DNA from: an uncultured Verrucomicrobiota bacterium
Lineage (GTDB): Bacteria > Verrucomicrobiota > Verrucomicrobiia > Limisphaerales > UBA1319
Direction of reading: 5' to 3'
NCBI GenBank assembly: GCA_903845125.1
Contig: CAIMWS010000258.1
Location: 1-57,520 of the forward strand
DNA length: 57,520 nt
Below are positions 54,995 to 57,520 of the stretch, piece by piece. How positions within the stretch are numbered: the stretch's first letter is position 1; each line of letters begins with the position of its first letter. The position numbers and the translations under genes are program-made. The notes under the pieces are model-generated. The model was given only the letters and a program-made list of their open reading frames with translations. It was not told the origin of the DNA and ran no database searches.

Positions 54995-55555
54995 TCAGGG
55001 GTGGAAATCTGGTATTTCCGTGCTTTTCTTTGGTGTTTTCGTGCGATTCGCCTTCCAAAGTCCTTCAATCCCAACGCGCAAGGAGGTTTCCAGGCCGGCG
55101 CCGGCCAGGATGCAGCCGGGCCATTCCGCGGGCGGATTCTCCCGTTCCTCACCCAGGTAAGCTTCCAGGATCGCCACCGCCAGGTGGATGGGTATTTCGT
55201 CGGGATTGATTTGGGAATAGGCAAGTTGGTCCCTGACTTGGCGCGCCCGCACCAAGCCAGGATGCTCCTTGCCCGACGCTTTTTCCAAGACCGCCAAAAG
55301 GCGCTCGCAGACGGTTTCCGCCTGGGATGGATCGTCGGGCCTGGTGCCCAGGCAGGCGTGGGCTTGTTTGCACCATTTGGCGCACCCCAGATCCCGGTGC
55401 GGATTTTTAATCTCCCGCCGGCAGCCCGGGCATAGGCGAAAAGGCTCGTCGCGCCAGAATTCGATCTCGCGGTCACAAAAGGGGCAGGGGACAAAGGCGA
55501 TATCCTCAGGCGTCCAATAGCGCATATCCTGGCCGGGGCAGCGTATGTCTGGCAT
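54995..55555 (-). CDS. zinc-ribbon protein, first gene of the acs operon
   Basis: A 186-aa cytoplasmic protein. The N-terminal third is cysteine-rich: Cys24/Cys27 and Cys42/Cys45 (VPCPFCDRE, RLCPGCRR) form a zinc ribbon, followed by Cys58, Cys62 and Cys68 (LGCAKWCKQAHACLG). The opening RCPGQDMRYWTPEDI and the EIEFWRDEP segment match a family I recall from anaerobic bacteria in which the ribbon is followed by an HD phosphohydrolase domain. Here the C-terminal part is short and shows no HD motif, so it may be a shortened form. It lies 108 bases before the ATPase gene on the same strand. Its role is unknown. Confidence 0.75.
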   Translation of the reverse strand: MPDIRCPGQDMRYWTPEDIAFVPCPFCDREIEFWRDEPFRLCPGCRREIKNPHRDLGCAKWCKQAHACLGTRPDDPSQAETVCERLLAVLEKASGKEHPGLVRARQVRDQLAYSQINPDEIPIHLAVAILEAYLGEERENPPAEWPGCILAGAGLETSLRVGIEGLWKANRTKTPKKSTEIPDFHP

Positions 55556-55597
55556 AATAACGGATTTGCCGATTCAGTTTTTCAATTTTCTCCGATA

Positions 55598-55609
55598 CTT
55601 AAATTTAAG
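55598..55609. repeat. 12-bp palindrome in the divergent acs / pabB promoter region
   Basis: CTTAAATTTAAG is a perfect palindrome 43 bases upstream of the zinc-ribbon gene and 37 upstream of pabB-pabC. This AT-rich gap (55556-55645) must hold promoters in both directions, so the palindrome could be an operator. An AT-only palindrome can also be chance. Confidence 0.3.
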
Positions 55610-55645
55610 ATTACATTTTCTCATGGCTCATGCAAGGCTATCCCC

Positions 55646-57406
55646 ATGATTAAACCGGTAACCGGGGCGCCGGAAATGAATTCGGGGATGGTGCATGACG
55701 CGCGCTGCGCTTGCTGGCGCCGGTTCCACGGGCTGCGCGAAATCCGCGCTGCCCGGCATTGGGTGGAGGTCATGCCGCTGCTCGAGTGGGTGGAAAACCA
55801 GGTGGCGGCGGATGGAGTTTGGGCCATGGGATTCGTGACCTATGAGGCCGCTCCGGCCATGGACCCGGCGCTGGCCGTCCGCCCTTCAGGGAGCCTGCCC
55901 TTGGCCTGGTTCGGCATTTATGAGTCTGCGGAACCCGTCGCCCTGGCTGCCCTGGCGCCGGATGAAATCAAGCCAGCCCTGGCCTGGGAACCCGGCGCAA
56001 GCCTGCCAGCCTACCGGGAAGCGATCCGCAAAATCAAAAATTACATCCAGGCTGGCGAAACCTACCAGGTGAATTACACCCTCCGCCTGCGTGCCGGCTT
56101 CCCGCAGCGGCCCTGGCCGTTCTTCCGGCAAATGCTCGCGGCCCAGGAGGCGCGCTACGGGGCCTATATCGAAACCCGGGATTGGGCGATCGCCTCCGCC
56201 TCGCCAGAACTCTTTTTCGAAGGGGATGGTGGCCGGCTCGTTTCACGGCCGATGAAGGGAACCCGCCCCCGCGGGCTGTGCTTTGAGGACGACGAGGCGC
56301 AAGCCGGGCAACTGCGGAGTTCGGCGAAGGAACGGGCTGAAAATGTGATGATCGTGGACATGGTGCGCAATGACCTGGGCCGCGTGGCCCGGCCCGGCAG
56401 CGTCCGGGTGGGCAGCCTCTTCGAGGTGGAGCGCTACCGCACCCTCTGGCAGATGACGAGCCAGGTGGAGTGCCAGACAGATCATGGCCTCCCGGAAATA
56501 TTCCGCGCTTTGTTTCCCGCCGCCTCGATCACCGGTGCCCCCAAGCCCCGCACGATGCGGATCATTTCGGAGTTGGAAATGGACCCGCGCGGCGTTTACA
56601 CGGGGGCGATCGGCTTCGTGGCACCGGGCGGGCGGGCGCAGTTCGCCGTGGCCATCCGGACCCTCCACCTGGACAAAACCTGCCACCGCGCCGAATACGG
56701 GGTGGGGGGTGGTATTGTCTGGGATTCCACCGCCGAAGCCGAATACGAGGAATGCCGGATCAAGGCCGGGGTTTTGGCGGCTCCGGTACCGGAGTTCCGG
56801 CTCCTGGAAACGATGCTCTGGACCCCGGAGGCGGGCTTTTCCCTTTTGGACGAGCACCTGATTCGCCTGCAAAAATCGGCCCGCTATTTCGATTTCCGGT
56901 TCCATCGGGAGCATATTGAAACCGGCCTGCGCGAGGCCGCCCGGCCATTGCCGTCCCGGCCGCATAAGTTCCGGCTCCTGGTGGCCCGGGATGGGACCCC
57001 TGGAATTGAAATCCACCCGGTCGAACCGTGGGCGCAGCCGGTGCGGCTTGGCCTGGCCCGCCAGCCGGTGCAAACCGCCAATGTGTTCCTATACCACAAG
57101 ACCACCCACCGGGAGGTTTACGAGCAGGCACGGCGGGATCATCCGGAGGCTGGCGATGTCCTGCTTTGGAATGAGCGGGGGGAAATCACCGAATCGTGCC
57201 TGGCCAATGTGCTGGTGAAAATCGGTGGGGAATGGTTCACGCCCCCCCTGGCGTGTGGCCTGCTGCCTGGGACTTTCCGGGCGCAGCTGCTTGCCCAAGG
57301 GGCCGTGCGGGAAAAGGTCATCAAAACCGGGGAATTAAGCCACTGCGCGCAAATCCTGCTCGTGAATAGTGTGCGCGGGAAATATGAGGCGTTTTTACCG
57401 CGCTGA
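55646..57406 (+). CDS. pabB-pabC: aminodeoxychorismate synthase component I fused to aminodeoxychorismate lyase
   Basis: Makes 4-aminobenzoate for folate from chorismate. In the 586-aa product the N-terminal part (to about 380) is PabB: ETYQVNYTLRL, ASASPELFFEGDGG, SRPMKGTRPRG, MVRNDLGRVARPGSV and the chorismate-binding SITGAPKPRTM. The C-terminal part is a class IV PLP aminotransferase-fold lyase (LLETMLWTPEAGFSLLDEH), with the probable PLP lysine in YHKTTHREVY and then WNERGEITESCLANVLV. PabA (glutamine amidotransferase) is not in the window. Such fusions are known in several bacterial groups. The start at 55646 follows AAGG. Folate supply would also matter for a Wood-Ljungdahl organism. 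Confidence 0.93.
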   Translation: MIKPVTGAPEMNSGMVHDARCACWRRFHGLREIRAARHWVEVMPLLEWVENQVAADGVWAMGFVTYEAAPAMDPALAVRPSGSLPLAWFGIYESAEPVALAALAPDEIKPALAWEPGASLPAYREAIRKIKNYIQAGETYQVNYTLRLRAGFPQRPWPFFRQMLAAQEARYGAYIETRDWAIASASPELFFEGDGGRLVSRPMKGTRPRGLCFEDDEAQAGQLRSSAKERAENVMIVDMVRNDLGRVARPGSVRVGSLFEVERYRTLWQMTSQVECQTDHGLPEIFRALFPAASITGAPKPRTMRIISELEMDPRGVYTGAIGFVAPGGRAQFAVAIRTLHLDKTCHRAEYGVGGGIVWDSTAEAEYEECRIKAGVLAAPVPEFRLLETMLWTPEAGFSLLDEHLIRLQKSARYFDFRFHREHIETGLREAARPLPSRPHKFRLLVARDGTPGIEIHPVEPWAQPVRLGLARQPVQTANVFLYHKTTHREVYEQARRDHPEAGDVLLWNERGEITESCLANVLVKIGGEWFTPPLACGLLPGTFRAQLLAQGAVREKVIKTGELSHCAQILLVNSVRGKYEAFLPR

Positions 57407-57433
57407 CCGCTCCAAGCTCTCCGCTCCAAGCTC
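57407..57433. repeat. short tandem repeat after pabB-pabC
   Basis: CCGCTCCAAGCTC occurs twice, at 57407-57419 and 57421-57433, with a period of 14. A small hairpin CCCCC-TAAATA-GGGGG follows at 57490-57505, but without a T-run. No gene is seen from 57407 to the window end. Confidence 0.6.
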
Positions 57434-57520
57434 GGTGCTGGATAGAGGCCGCCACGGCATAATTCGTGCCAGCCAGCCTGTTTTTGCCCCCCCCTAAATA
57501 GGGGGATTGTTGGGAAACAG

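Noticed and set aside
55646..57406. PabB-PabC fusion as a novelty
   Set aside because: This fusion is known in several bacterial groups, so it is annotated but not reported as a finding.

Overview
The window looks like a piece of a high-GC bacterial chromosome from the Verrucomicrobiota / PVC superphylum. This is inferred from gene content, not from a marker gene. The pointers are a prepilin-leader protein of the type abundant in that group, a secreted WD40 propeller, a PQQ-like propeller, a sulfatase next to GH5 and GH29 glycosidases, and a ThuA-domain fusion. No rRNA, tRNA, CRISPR array or intact mobile element was recognised. One short relic of a group II intron is suspected.

Layout. 1-239 (minus) is the N-terminus of an alpha-glucan phosphorylase cut by the window edge. 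631-7622 (plus) is a tight housekeeping operon: nadC, birA, coaX, a family 4 uracil-DNA glycosylase, proC, an AI-2E/PerM permease and a conserved unknown gene. 7696-14473 (plus) carries a Tat-exported metallophosphoesterase, a tandem alpha/beta-hydrolase that appears to have lost both catalytic serines, and three RNA-modification-type genes (methyltransferase, Rsm22-like, TIGR01212 radical SAM). 15155-20928 is an assimilatory sulfate operon, cysT-cysW-cysA-cysH-cysD-cysN, behind a good sigma70-like promoter and a leader of roughly 300 nt. 21135-28710 is accessory: a 14-repeat WD40 protein, a secreted unknown with a pseudopilin-like tail, a PQQ-type propeller, a BSP-family metallopeptidase and a prepilin-type protein. 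29063-31819 is ppdK with a clear promoter and terminator. 31918-42781 holds a GH-like/ThuA fusion, pdxA and surA on the minus strand, then sulfatase, GH5 and GH29 genes.

The most distinctive part is 43051-55555 on the minus strand, a nearly contiguous CO dehydrogenase / acetyl-CoA synthase operon. In transcription order it contains a zinc-ribbon protein, an AcsF/CooC ATPase, a 68-aa coiled-coil protein, a MetE/UroD-fold methyltransferase, a second CooC ATPase, the CO dehydrogenase catalytic subunit, one 1195-aa polypeptide fusing full-length acetyl-CoA synthase (AcsB) to the small corrinoid protein subunit (AcsD), then AcsC and the reductive activator (RACE). All A-cluster and C-cluster ligands that I can check are present. 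The carbonyl branch of the Wood-Ljungdahl pathway therefore looks functional, in an acetogenic or acetate-oxidising direction. AcsE and the folate methyl branch are not in the window. The fusion and the methyltransferase inside the operon are the observations most worth following up. The window ends with a PabB-PabC fusion on the plus strand.
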